Assembly (NCBI GenBank): GCA_029532625.1 | Contig: JARFXM010000006.1 | Span: 682,001-746,000, forward strand | DNA from: Lomentospora prolificans | Lineage: Eukaryota; Ascomycota; Sordariomycetes; Microascales; Microascaceae | Reading direction: 5' to 3' | Length of the DNA: 64,000 nt | Part shown: positions 46,201 through 56,867 of the stretch, piece after piece | Numbering within the stretch: position 1 is the stretch's first letter | Layout: every line of letters starts with the position of its first letter | The notes under the pieces: model-generated | Databases searched by the model: none | What the model was told of the DNA's origin: nothing | Seen by the model: the letters and a program-made list of their open reading frames with translations, nothing else | Program-made: the position numbers and the translations under genes

Positions 46201-49200
46201 TTGGATGAGCCAGCCATTCCGATGCACCACACCTAGCTGGCTATTCGTATCTTCGAGCTGTAGTGGGCGGGCACATGCAGATGATATGATCCGGTGCTGC
46301 GCCGTTGCCATTCTTAGCCCGCAGCAGGTAGCGAGACGTCTACGGCCGTGGAATGGGATTTTACACCCGCCACAATAAACTAGAAGGCGACGGATTGTGT
46401 TAACTGCGCTATCAGAGATCGTAGTGTTAGATTGGGGTCCTCCTTGGGGTTGCGTAAGAGGGCATTGCGCCAAGATAATAAAGTGGACATTTGTGGCAAT
46501 TCAACCTACTACTCGCCAGTTCCCGTAAGCAGCGTTAAATTACTTGTATCCTTCTCAAAGCGTTGAATGAACAGACAGGGAGACACGCCAGGCGCTTCTC
46601 CCTCTTTGGCAACAAAGTCGCACAAACAATGCCAAAGCCATCAGCCAGCGAGTTTGGTAGAGAGGTCAGATAGATCCTTGTTCTTCCGTAAACATTGCCT
46701 CCCACGATGATCATTCGCTAGGGGTTGAAGGAGGACAGGTTCGAGGGTATTAGCAATTACCCCTGCCAGCCTATACCAGGACCAAACCACCAACGGGCCC
46801 GCAGGGAATTCTTCTGTGCTTCTGCTATCTGGCGAGTACCTGTTGTTCCTCGACCGTGCCACCGAAAGAGGCCAGCCGGTATTATGGAAAAATTCAATGT
46901 TCGAACAGTCGTTACACTGCCACCGTCCCGCCGCAAGCTGTACCATTTCTTGTCTCTTCTCGCCTGGCCTGGCTTCGCCAATGCACGACTGTTACATTCA
47001 GCAGCAGGCGTGTAGCCTATTCAAGTAGGGATCGAACGGCGCTGGGAGCTTTCTGGGAAAGTTTCCAAGGCATCCTCTCTAGGAAATAACGTAGATCAGT
47101 GGGATGGGACAGGGATGGCCACCACACAAAAGAAAACTCGGAATCGAAGTTGGGATATTAGTGGGATGCCGGGCAATTAGCCTGGCAGCCAGCTGGTCAA
47201 TGAGTTGAGGCCGTGTCACCGTGGTTCCAAGGTATTTTGATCCTTCCTAATACCTTTTGGACCCATTGTAATCCTTGCATACTCGCACTCGCCAGCCAGC
47301 AACTCGGCTCGTCTTTCCTGCCACCCTTCTCTGCGGGCTTGCAGATGGCTAGCCAGCCAGCAATGAAGGAGGGGCGAGTCTCGAGCCGTGATAGGACCAG
47401 GAGCCGCGCAGCATTAAAATAGTGGCTGCTTACCACCGTTGGTGGTACCTTCCAGGCCGGGAAGCCACTAGCACTCCCACCTGCAGTAACATCGTGTGCT
47501 CTTCCTTGGGATTTTTGTCTCTGACTGGATGTGAAAAGGGATTGAGAAATGAGCCTCACATGCCAGCGATGGTGTTTTGTTGCTTGTGAATGGGTACTGT
47601 ACCAAACTATCAATATTGAAGCTTCTTCTGCGGCCGCGTCTGCCACCTTTCCCGTGCCACCAGGAACGAGGTGACGAGCAGGTGCTCCAACTCCAAACGA
47701 CCGGGCCTTCGATCCCGGCACACGCACAGACTCTCTCTCTCTCTTCGTCTCGGTCCCTCGCTTGCCTGGCGAATGCGGGCTGCCCGAAGCCGTAGGGCCC
47801 ATCACCAAACAACCCAACCGGCCACCAATTTGCCTTGCTGGCATTTGAATCTTTCCACGGGTACTCGCCCGCTAAGGTTTATCGCTGGCCTGGGTTGGCG
47901 CAGCCCCAGGGCGCCCAGACCCCGTGAAGACGAGCGGGAGAATCCCCGACGCCCGAGTGGGTGCTTATGAACCGCGCAATTATCTCGATATTACTATATC
48001 ATAGGGCTGGCTTTCCTTCAAGCGGGAATCCATGTGACAAGTGCTGGCTCGTCTTTGATCCCCCTTTCCCCTGTCGCCTCCAGCCTCCGGATCTTTTTTG
48101 ATCCTTTGTTATGCCTCTCCAACAAGGGTGGCTTACCAGGGGTTTCAAGGCCAGCGGATCTTGGCCACCATGATGTGCCGTACGGCCCCTGAGAAGCCCC
48201 AAAAACCAACCCATAATTCCATGGCCATTGAAGAAAAGCTGACAGGGGGGCACATCAATCTGCCTCCGAACAATGCCTCAAGGGTTAATGTAATAAATGG
48301 CTTGCGGGATTGGGAATTGGGCTGTTCGATGCTCTTCCCGAGTACGGCCGGAGTACCTGCTGACACGCAGACTTGGCTCCGCCCATAGGCGTAAGGCTGG
48401 GGTAGTGTCAGTGTACCAGTGGCTCTTCCCCATTAAGCTAGCTGGCCATCCTTCCCATCGTTCTCTGGCCCACCCCATGCGACCGATGATGACACCCGAA
48501 CCCTGTCAAAACTAAACGGTAGGTCCTACCATCCATTTTTACCGCCTAGGCCTCTCTATTCCACCTGCAAGAGGGTCATTCTCCAAAGTACCCTGCCACT
48601 ATATCTGGTAAAAAGCACTGCGGCCGTGGACCAGACAGGCGAGTGTGTTCGCTCGGTATATTAGTATACACCACCAACCTATATGTACACGATGCAGACG
48701 GGGATATGGATGCTGGCCCTACGGGTAGGGTACGTATCGCTCGCTGGCCGTCCACTAGCAGGCAGGCAACACCCAGCCGGATCCCCGCCCTGCCGGTGAT
48801 CATTGTTCATGTCTTCTCCCGATCTCCAGAGCTTGTCGGTTCGATTCTATCCCTCCAAGGGCTGTGTAAGTCAGCGGACCGCTTGCCATGCGACTAGCGA
48901 CCCCAATATATGTTACAGACTTTCCCGTCCAACTCACCTTTACCACCTTTTTGGTCCTCTTTTCCCATCTCCTTGGGTCTATGTAGCGTTTGTATTTCTG
49001 CTCTTTTTTGTTTTAGCTTTTAATCACCCCAGCTTATTCTTCCCACTCGCGATTGAGTGCTTTCGGCCTGCTCTTATTACATGTAACTAATCCCAGCGTT
49101 CGACCCTTCGCGACTGTCCACTCACCACGGTACGGCCCGTTCGTCCGCCACCCTATGGGGCCTCACAGCGAAGGTCGCCTCCCTAATCGAAGCTTGTGTA

Positions 49201-49297
49201 GTTTGCTAGCTCTGCACCGCTAAAAAACAATTGCTAGCTGGCCATACTCGAACCTCTTCTTCGCCCTTCCACTACCGCCTCCCAGACCTGTCCAACC

Positions 49298-51973
49298 ATG
49301 GCTCCGGCATTACATCGCCGAGATGAGTCTACCGCGCTCAAGGTCGGACTCATTTCTGCAGCCGTCATTGCCAGTGTTTCCGTTATTGCGTTGGTCGTCT
49401 ACCTCACCATTGGTCGGTTAAGGAATAAGCAGTTCTTGGAAGCCTGCAAGAAAGACCCTTACCTCACCAAGAGGGAGTTTTCCAGGCGGCGGAAATTAAG
49501 CGTAGCGCAGCGGATAGAAGAAGAAGAGGACCAGCGCAGGTTAATTTTGAGGAAGACGTTGAATAGTCGACAATCAAGCCGGAACAGATCCGAGGCTGGC
49601 ATTGATTCAAACGACCGGCACCCTAGCAATGATGGACGCCGAAAATCCTACGAATCCGAAAGCAAGGATATGGATCGTGAGAGAGAGATGAAGGCTTGGG
49701 AAGCTGGGCTCGGCCAAGAGCAGGAACGGGACGTTGGAGAAAATCGCCCTTTCCTAGACCCTCGCCCTGTCATGATGGAGCGGTCGCGCCCAAAGCCGCA
49801 CGTCGAAACCTTGATCCGCCCGAGACGATCAAACTCTCTTACACGCACACCTCTGCTGGCTGAGCCTGACCTGGACGAAGAGCTTGACAGGGAACCCGAA
49901 AGGGCACTACCCAGCACCCGGCCTCGAAACGAAGACCATACGGCTGGCGTGGCGCTCTGGGAGAGGAGGCAGCATTCCAGGAAGTCTGCAAATCATGAAG
50001 ATATATACCTCCGAGGGACTTCGCCCGCTCCTGTACAGCCTCATCAGCATAAAAGCGTACGTGCTGCCACGGCCGAAGTCCTGCCGCCCACAGGACAGTT
50101 TCTCCGCGTCTCGTCGGGCCAGGTCAAAGCGGTCGAAATGAAGCATATAAAATTCGCACCTCCCATGAGGGCCCGAGCCGCCTCTATGGAACCCCTCAAC
50201 CCTGGGCAGCAATCTCCTCAGCCTACTCCGCCTTCTGGCGTGTCTATCAACTCGTCGTCATTGACTACCCCCCCACCTAGCGGGCCACTTCCTCCAGTTC
50301 CTGGGTCCGGAAAGCGTGCCCGCTCTCACTCTGCTGCACCGTCCCCTTTCCCGGATCTCGTCTTTCCTCCGCCCCCCACGGTACGCATACGATCGACATC
50401 ACCGCAAAAGAACGGATTTCTTTCACCCGACATGCAACCACCGATAAGCCCTTTGTCGCAACAGAGGGACAGATCCCTCTCATGGGATCGGCAACAGAGA
50501 GCCCGACCGCGTGCGACGTCGCACGAAAATCTGCTCATCTCGCCGCCTCCGCAACGGATTCGCTCCGTCTCACCGACTCATATGCCTCGAAGGAAGCCCG
50601 TTCCTAGTAGGTCCGTTACGCCCAAGGCCTCTTCAGACGCTATCGCTCCCGCCACCGAACTCCAACCCGTCCGCACGCTCAGCAGGAGACCCTCCGCTTC
50701 CTCCATCATGGCGACTCCTGTCGAGTTCATCGCCAAGACCCCGCTCCCAACAACCCGAGTTCCTGTCCCTACTCGTGCGCCTAGTGTTGTCACAGCCCCG
50801 GAAGACGAGTCTACGATCGTTGCCGAGAACACCCTTCCACCTCCCGAGAAGGCGTTCATGGGCTCACCTAATATGTCGGATCACAAGTTCCTGCCAAGCC
50901 AGAGCCCTCGACACGTGCAAAGTGAGGCTCAGCTACGGCGTCACCGGTCCCCTCCTCCCCCTCAGATCGTCGAGATCCATACTAGCCCGCTTCCACAGGC
51001 GCCTGAGGAGCCTGAGGGCCCCGAGGAGCCCGAGGAGGAGCTTGTCCAATTTAGGGGACCTGGTCTGCTTGCCGAGCCCTCTTCCCCCGAACCCGCTCGA
51101 CGCCGTACTCTCAGACAGACTCAATCTCAGCAATGTCTCCCAGTGCCTCGTTCCAACCGAAACCGATCTCATTCGGTCGAAAACGAGAAACACTCGGCGC
51201 AACACGGTCAACTTAAGCCTACAGCTATGGACGCCGCTAGCCGCCGGCTTCGCTCTCGCTCTTTCGATAACCGCCCTACCATAGCACCGGGCAACTGGCA
51301 ACTTCAAGTATCCATCCTTGATCAAACAGGCGCCGGATTTAGACGGTCTTCGCGGTCCCCGTCCCCATCCCCGCCCCAACCATCGGATGGTGAGGAAGAG
51401 ACGGAGGACAACAGCGAGCGATCACAAACTCGGCAACCCGCAAGGCACCCTACCCCGCCGGCACCCAATCGGCAAATACGGCTCTTGCAGACCGCGGTGC
51501 CTGCCGTGGGCGACGTGCCCGGACTGCAAAAGGCCGGGTCCGTCGCGAGCTCCGAGTCGATGGCTTCCCCTCCCCAGCCGCAAACCCCGGGCACCCCCGA
51601 CATGACAGATGCTGCCGTCCTCTGCCGTGCCAACTTTGCCAGTCCGGTCAAGGCCAAGATACTCATGGAGATTCCTCCTCAAGCACCCTCAAAGCCCCCG
51701 CCGCCACCTCTCTTCTACGCGCCCATGCCGGGCGCCATCTCGCACATTTCGCCGCCGCTCTTCTATTCGCCCGACTTCACTGCCACACACGGGCTCGCGC
51801 ATAACCCCAACACGCAGTACGACGGAAGAGGCAGGTCGCCGTACATCGAGCTCAACTACGGATACGATACGATGAAGGAGACGTTTGGCTCCGTTATCAA
51901 ATCGCCTTCTGGCGAGGAAGCTGAGCTGTCCGGGCGCTTATCGGGTCCCCCGGAAATGCCTGCATTCTTCTAA
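49298..51973 (+). CDS. Single-pass membrane protein with long disordered Pro/Ser-rich tail (891 aa)
   Basis: One uninterrupted exon of 892 codons with a start in good context (AACCATGG). Residues about 15-39 are a clear transmembrane segment (LISAAVIASVSVIALVVYLTI) followed by basic residues, so the C-terminal part probably faces the cytosol. A charged helical stretch follows (residues 45-90). Most of the rest is Pro/Ser/Arg/Glu-rich and disordered, with many SRS/RPRS/RSxS and SPxP pieces that look like kinase and SH3 target sites. The last 80 residues are again conserved-looking (PPLFYAPMPGAISHISPPLFYSPDF). I do not recognise the family; it resembles uncharacterised fungal cortex or membrane adaptor proteins only in general build. 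Confidence 0.88.
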   Translation: MAPALHRRDESTALKVGLISAAVIASVSVIALVVYLTIGRLRNKQFLEACKKDPYLTKREFSRRRKLSVAQRIEEEEDQRRLILRKTLNSRQSSRNRSEAGIDSNDRHPSNDGRRKSYESESKDMDREREMKAWEAGLGQEQERDVGENRPFLDPRPVMMERSRPKPHVETLIRPRRSNSLTRTPLLAEPDLDEELDREPERALPSTRPRNEDHTAGVALWERRQHSRKSANHEDIYLRGTSPAPVQPHQHKSVRAATAEVLPPTGQFLRVSSGQVKAVEMKHIKFAPPMRARAASMEPLNPGQQSPQPTPPSGVSINSSSLTTPPPSGPLPPVPGSGKRARSHSAAPSPFPDLVFPPPPTVRIRSTSPQKNGFLSPDMQPPISPLSQQRDRSLSWDRQQRARPRATSHENLLISPPPQRIRSVSPTHMPRRKPVPSRSVTPKASSDAIAPATELQPVRTLSRRPSASSIMATPVEFIAKTPLPTTRVPVPTRAPSVVTAPEDESTIVAENTLPPPEKAFMGSPNMSDHKFLPSQSPRHVQSEAQLRRHRSPPPPQIVEIHTSPLPQAPEEPEGPEEPEEELVQFRGPGLLAEPSSPEPARRRTLRQTQSQQCLPVPRSNRNRSHSVENEKHSAQHGQLKPTAMDAASRRLRSRSFDNRPTIAPGNWQLQVSILDQTGAGFRRSSRSPSPSPPQPSDGEEETEDNSERSQTRQPARHPTPPAPNRQIRLLQTAVPAVGDVPGLQKAGSVASSESMASPPQPQTPGTPDMTDAAVLCRANFASPVKAKILMEIPPQAPSKPPPPPLFYAPMPGAISHISPPLFYSPDFTATHGLAHNPNTQYDGRGRSPYIELNYGYDTMKETFGSVIKSPSGEEAELSGRLSGPPEMPAFF

Positions 51974-52557
51974 TCATCTTCTCGCCTTCCTAGCTCAACG
52001 TTTGTTTTTCCGCTCTCGCGCCCTCCTGTGTAAAACTTCTTCTTATGTTGTATAAATGGAAATGGAATATTGAGGTAGGACTATTGTTGTTATCGCACGG
52101 AGTTAATGGAAGATCAAGGGATCTTCGCCTCTTTCGCACATGTTACTCAGCGGTCTCCTTTTAACGGCGCATCGGCCTCGACGGGTTTTTTTTTTTTTTT
52201 CCTTCTCTCTATTTTTTCTCTTCTTTCAATTATCTTATACACACTCTCCTTTTTTTGTGTACACCAGCATTACACGCACAATTGGGGCGTCTGGAAGGAA
52301 AGAATACTCCGTCCTAGGAGTCGAACAGGATAACTTTTGTGATGGCTTGCCTTCCACACGTGGAAAGACGACGAAGCCTTGAGATACTTGACTTGTAAAT
52401 ATGGTGGATATCACCAACGGAAATCATCAAAGAAATCCCAAAAGAATTTCCAAAAAAGCGACTTGGCAAGAACCGATGCTAGCCGTGACGTTGTACTGGC
52501 CCCTTCCCCTCATATAGAAACCCGGCCTCCCCCCTGCAATGTGGTAATATCCCTTGT
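51974..52557. other. Tail-to-tail spacer with T-rich tracts
   Basis: A 584-base gap holding the 3' UTRs of the membrane protein gene (+) and the AnPRT gene (-). It contains a T16-like run at about 52185-52200 and further T/C tracts. No gene is seen. Confidence 0.6.
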
Positions 52558-53896
52558 TCACGCTGCCAGTTTGTTGGTCACATCGACAAACTTCTCCCAT
52601 TGCTTCCAGGCCTCGCCGCTCTTGAGTGCCCAACGGGCCCGCCTTACACCCTCCTTCCAGCGCTGGCCTCCGGGACCGCGCTCGGTGACGACGACGCCGT
52701 CATCGCCGGGGCCCATGGCACTCTCGTCGGCCTCGCAGATGCCGGAGATGACGAAGAGCGCGGCCGTGTTCATGAGGATGAACTCCAAAAGAGGATGATC
52801 GTCGGGGAGCTCGTTGTGGAGGATCCTGTGGAGGATCTCTGCGTTCTCGCTGGGCTCCTTGCCCGAGGAGACATGGGCGAGGGGGTGGGTGTTGAGGCCA
52901 AAGTCGGCGGGCTCGACGGTGAAGTGGTCGACGGTGATGTCGGCGGGATCCGGGCTCGTGCCCTGTACCAACCAGCAGTACGTCTTGCCGGCGCAGGAGA
53001 CCTCGTCGAGCTCCTCAGCGCCGCAGACGATGAGGGCCTTTTGGGCACCCGCGATTCTGAGAGCCTCTGCGAAGGCGGGGCCGAGGTCCTTCCTGGCGAC
53101 GCCGATGACGCGGGCCTCGAGGACGTCCTCGACCGGGTTGGCGAGAGGCCCGAGATTGTTGAAGATTGTGCGCCAGGGGAGCTGCTTGCGGACGGGGGCG
53201 ACGTAGCGCATGCCCGGGTGGAAGACGGGGGCGAAGAGGAAGGAGTAGTTGGTCTCGGCGTAGATGGAGTGCAGGGTGGCGGGGGTGACGGCTTCGATAA
53301 CGGGGGGCCGGGGCCGCATGTTGTTGATGAGGTCGGCGGAACCGGATTTGGAGGTGGAGGCGCGGTTGCCGTGTTTGGAGACGAGGAGGAGGGAGGAGGC
53401 GAGGATGGAGGCGGTTGTGGAGATGTTGAAGGTGTTGTGGGAGTCGCCTCCGGTGCCGACAATGTCACACTAGAAGGAGGGAGAGTAAGTAAGGGATTGC
53501 TTTTAAAACCGCAGCGGGGAGAAACGAAACGGTTTCCTGGAGGAAGGCGAGAGCAAGAGAACGTACCAATCCACCACGATAGTTACCACTGGCCCTGTTC
53601 TTGAGGCGAATGACCTCGTTGAGGGCTGGGACGTCAATCTTCGCCGCAGCGAGGCGCATGACGCGGGCGCACTCGGCGAGCACGTCGCCCTGGAAGTCGA
53701 GGGTGGTGAAGTGCAGGCATATCAGTAGGGAGGCGGCCTGGGCCTCAGTGACCTGGTTGGTGAAGAAGTGGGAGATGGCCTCGGCGATGCGCTGGGGGGT
53801 GACGTCGGGGTGGCCGCCGGGCCAGAGCTGTTGGAGGAGGGGCTTGATGTCGACGCGGGGCGGGGTTGACGATGGTGGGTTGAGTTGGGTGGTCAT
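52558..53896 (-). CDS. TRP4: Anthranilate phosphoribosyltransferase (413 aa)
   Basis: Two exons on the - strand: 53567-53896 and 52558-53469; intron 97 nt (GTACGT...CTAG), phase 0. The enzyme joins anthranilate and PRPP to give phosphoribosyl-anthranilate, the second committed step of tryptophan synthesis, in the cytosol. Visible family marks: a helical N-terminal domain, the glycine loop GTGGDSHNTFNIST right after the exon join, KHGNRASTSKSGSAD for PRPP and metal binding, and GMRYVAPVRKQL with NNLGPLANP. Length is normal for fungi, slightly longer than bacterial TrpD. The ATG at 53894-53896 is the first in frame and begins MTTQLNPPS. Two Gcn4/CPC1-type sites upstream (54066, 54428) suggest general amino-acid control. 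Confidence 0.96.
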
Positions 53897-54065
53897 GGCT
53901 GACGTTGGCGCGCCGGAATAACGCGCGCGGTCCTTGGGGATTGTGGGTTTGAGGGGAGGAGGAGGATTCAATTGGAAGATGTTGGGGGTCGGGGCAGTTT
54001 CGTCTGGGCCCGGGATTGTATTATAGAATGACTGCGTCTCTTTGTATGACGGAAATTGTTCCGAG

Positions 54066-54072
54066 TGAGTCA
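54066..54072. promoter_or_regulatory. TGAGTCA (Gcn4/CPC1-type site) upstream of TRP4
   Basis: A perfect TGA(C/G)TCA element 170 bases upstream of the AnPRT start codon. Gcn4 in yeast and CPC1 in Neurospora bind this sequence to activate amino-acid biosynthesis genes under starvation. The target gene fits well. Confidence 0.7.
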
Positions 54073-54427
54073 GTGAGAAAAGTTGGGCCCGGCGAATACT
54101 AGTAAGTGTCTAAAAGTGGTAATATCCGCCCCGCCGATACGGAAGAAATGTTGACCGGTATGAAAGAGAGTTAACTGGCTGTATATGTTCGAAGTGAGGA
54201 GACTACCGCTTAATTGCAAGACTCGGATTGGATAGTGGCTGGCTTTTGAGTGACGGACGGCATAGATCACGGACTGCCGCTGGCTATTCCTAGCTCTGGG
54301 TTTCCAATGGAGATTTCGCTCGGCTTGGACACGCTCGTGTCGCGGCTTCCTTGTAGCCAGCTCCCAAAGCCAGCCTAAAGAGATCCTGGACCTCAGGAAC
54401 GTGGGGTCTTGTTGCCGACTAAGAAAA

Positions 54428-54434
54428 TGAGTCA
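54428..54434. promoter_or_regulatory. Second TGAGTCA site upstream of TRP4
   Basis: A second perfect copy, 532 bases upstream of the AnPRT start and 790 bases upstream of the divergent methyltransferase, embedded in a TGAGTCAGCCAGC context. Confidence 0.55.
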
Positions 54435-55223
54435 GCCAGCTAGAAGAGAATGAGGATGACGTAACGACGTCGCCGTCACTCCAGGAGGCATGAGTTGAAA
54501 GGTGCCAGCCGAGAGCGCACAGCCAGCATCTGCTCTGGAAGTCGCTGGCCGCTGGGTGGCCAGCGGGTAGGAAATACGGGCTGAGTGCTCCAAAGTCCCA
54601 GATTTCCGCCCCCCCCCCTCCCCGAAATTGACTCCATCAACGCTGGCCAGGGTCGCCCAGTTGGCGCAAACGACCCCTTAAACCCGAAAGATTGGCTTTG
54701 CCCCTCGGCGCTCCAACGATCCAAGAGGACGCTGATCTGAATCACGAAAGGAAATTTAATCCACAGAATTATCCGCCGGCAAACCCACCCCAGCATAGAT
54801 AGGTTTACTCCGTACACGAATTGCTCCGCCCGTAGATGGCCAAATCCTAGGCCCGACCGCCCGGCTCGGTCTCCGGACATCGAACACGGTCACGTCCCCC
54901 GCGCAGCAGGCTAGATAACCTACACGCAACGAACGATGCTTCCCTCCTTGCAGCCAACGTGGGGTCGCCGGTGTATTAGTTCCCCAGTGCCCAGCCGAAA
55001 TCCCGCAGAAAATCCTCTTAAAACTCAATGGCCCTCCGATTGCCAGCCGTAGGCCGTATGGCGTCATTCTGCTCCTCTTATAACCCCCCCTTCTCTTTGC
55101 CTTCTCTTATACCCCCTACCGCCCCGTCTCCTCGCCCAAACCCTCCGCAGAATACTACGGGTAGTACCCCATCGCGCGTTGGCCACAACTCCCACACAGA
55201 ACCCGCGCCTCTCACAACCCCTA

Positions 55224-56246
55224 ATGGCCCCTCCCACAATCAGCGAAGCCGCCGTGCAAGGCTTCCACGACGGCGCCCTGTACGATGCCCACAGGCCGTC
55301 GTACCCGCCGGAGGCCGTCGATGCCTTGCTGAGGGGGCTGGGCGTCGCAGGGAGGCAGGGCGCCAAGATCGTAGAGATTGCCGCGGGCACGGGGAAATTT
55401 ACGGTGCCGCTCGCGGCGAGGGCGGAGAAGTTTGAGATTCGCGCCGTGGAGCCGTTGGGGAGTATGAGGGATCAGTTGGCGGCGAAGGGGATTGAGAATG
55501 TTGAGGTTCTGGAGGGGTCGGCGACCGCTGTGCCAGTGGAAGATGGTTGGGGTGATGCGTGTATTGTTGCTCAGGTAAGGTGGAATGTTCCAGGAGACAT
55601 GAAGAGACACATTGCTTAAATTTTTGTTTGTTTACAGGCGTTCCATTGGTACGGTATAATTTACAGGAGATCAGTACCGGGTTATATAGGCTTACACAAT
55701 CATCAACAGGTTTGCTAATGTCGAGGCGCTTGCTGAGCTGAGGAGGGTTATCAAGCCTAACACCTCCCTCGCTGTGATCTGGAACATTGAAGACTGTCCG
55801 TTGCCCCTTCAGCTCGAAGAGTGGGACTTAGCTAACCCGCGTATATAGACAACAAGCCCGCATCATGGAAGGCTGCCACACCTTGGGAGCAGAAGCTCAA
55901 CGAGCTCATCTTCTCCCTTAAGCTCGACGGCCAGCCCCGCTTCCGCGAAGAGCGCTGGAAGGATGTCTTCCTAGACAAGACCGGCGACAACGGAAGGGTC
56001 CACGAGCTATTTGTCACGCCTATTAGCGAAGACATCTTCCGCTGGACCGTCTGGTTGACCGACGAGGCGCTTCTGTTGAGGCTCAGGACGCTAAGCCAGG
56101 TGGCCATCCTCCAGGGCGAGGACAAGGAGAAGTTTGACAAGACGTTTTATGATATCGTCAGGGGGCCCGAGGTGGAGAGGAACGAGGAGGGATTGCTACC
56201 CTTGCATGGAGGCACTGTTGTTGCTTGGACAAGAAGGGTTGACTAG
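55224..56246 (+). CDS. Class I SAM-dependent methyltransferase (281 aa)
   Basis: Four exons: 55224-55574, 55638-55648 (only 11 nt), 55710-55795 and 55849-56246; introns of 63, 61 and 53 nt, all GT-AG, and the phases close at 282 codons. The fold is a small class I methyltransferase: N-terminal YDAHRPSYPPEAVDALL, SAM motif I VEIAAGTGKFT (about 50-60), acidic post-I residue in IRAVEPL, and the AFHWF motif (118-122) that is assembled across the micro-exon. This family pattern is shared with the fungal Tmt1/Crg1-like trans-aconitate or lipid methyltransferase group, but the substrate is not predictable. It shares a 1.3-kb divergent promoter with TRP4 and converges on LSM6 with 219 bases between stop codons. 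Confidence 0.9.
55638..55648 (+). other. 11-nt micro-exon of the methyltransferase gene
   Basis: GCGTTCCATTG between acceptor TTACAG and donor GTACGG encodes Ala-Phe-His and two bases of Trp. It is needed to rebuild the conserved AFHWF motif and to keep frame. Confidence 0.85.
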
Positions 56247-56465
56247 AGCATCTACCCAACCATAGATTGTAGATAGCGTAGCTGTTTAAAGGGGAACACA
56301 TCAAGACTTCACCTCGTTACCGTTCGTTAGTTAGTCGTAGATAGAACGCGCTCGTAATATCACACCGTTCAGCCCGGAAATCCACTCCCACTGGCTTCTT
56401 ATGACCATCAAACCCTAACCACACCCGCGTCCATCGATTGCTTAGTCCTCTGACTCCATGCCTCG

Positions 56466-56867
56466 TTACGAGTCCGCCGAGATGTACATGACTGGAGTTT
56501 GGTTGTCAGAAATCAGGAGGTGGGGGAGAAGTCGGTGAGGAAAGCTAACCGTTGTTTCCTCTCACAAATGCATCACCGTAGTTTCTCCTCTTGACGCCAT
56601 TGACGTATTCTACGGTTTTCTCGAGGGCAATGTTCATGTAGCCATCCACGGATTGCAGCTCCCCTGTACTGGTGGTCAGCTGCTGTATAAAGGCCCGAAG
56701 CATCCCGAAGGAACCAAGGGGATGGTAGCATCTCCGAGTTAATTTCGATCATTACCCTTGTACACAACCCCAGAGTTGAGCTTGACGGTGACGGGGTTGC
56801 CGATGATATCGCTGAGGAAGCTGGAGGGGTCTTTGCCCTCGCCTTGGGAGATGCCGCCGTTCTCCAT
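56466..56867 (-). CDS. LSM6: U6 snRNA-associated Sm-like protein LSm6 (83 aa)
   Basis: Three exons on the - strand: 56756-56867, 56550-56663 and 56466-56491; introns of 92 and 58 nt. The last exon has only 26 bases and supplies the ending V-MYISADS; without it the frame would stop at NNG. The Sm fold is complete: Sm1 with SFLSDIIGNPVTVKLNSGVVYKGELQSVDGYMNIALE and Sm2 with YGDAFVRGNNVMYIS. Length equals the family norm. LSm6 sits in the LSm2-8 ring on U6 snRNA (nuclear splicing) and the LSm1-7 ring (cytoplasmic mRNA decapping). It is head to head with the Rad60-like gene (706 bases between starts). Confidence 0.96.

Larger units (their letters stand above)
41886..49297. other. 7.4-kb intergenic desert
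   Basis: No supportable gene apart from the doubtful ORF at 42789. The DNA holds A8G15 (42691-42713), T14A18 (43246-43277), several CAGCCAGC motifs (46627, 47288, 47353), and many short broken frames on both strands without family features. The last 400 bases are pyrimidine-rich in places and are likely the promoter and leader of the gene at 49298. No tRNA or 5S rRNA pattern was found. Confidence 0.5.
53897..55223. other. Divergent promoter region of the AnPRT and methyltransferase genes
   Basis: A 1.3-kb gap between divergent starts. It carries two TGAGTCA sites, many GCCAGC/GCTGGC motifs between 54230 and 54670, and a C-rich run near 54609-54621. No gene is seen. Confidence 0.6.

Noticed and set aside
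48825..48850. B-box-like GGTTCGATTCT
   Set aside because: Flanks do not form a T-stem and there is no A-box upstream, so no tRNA.
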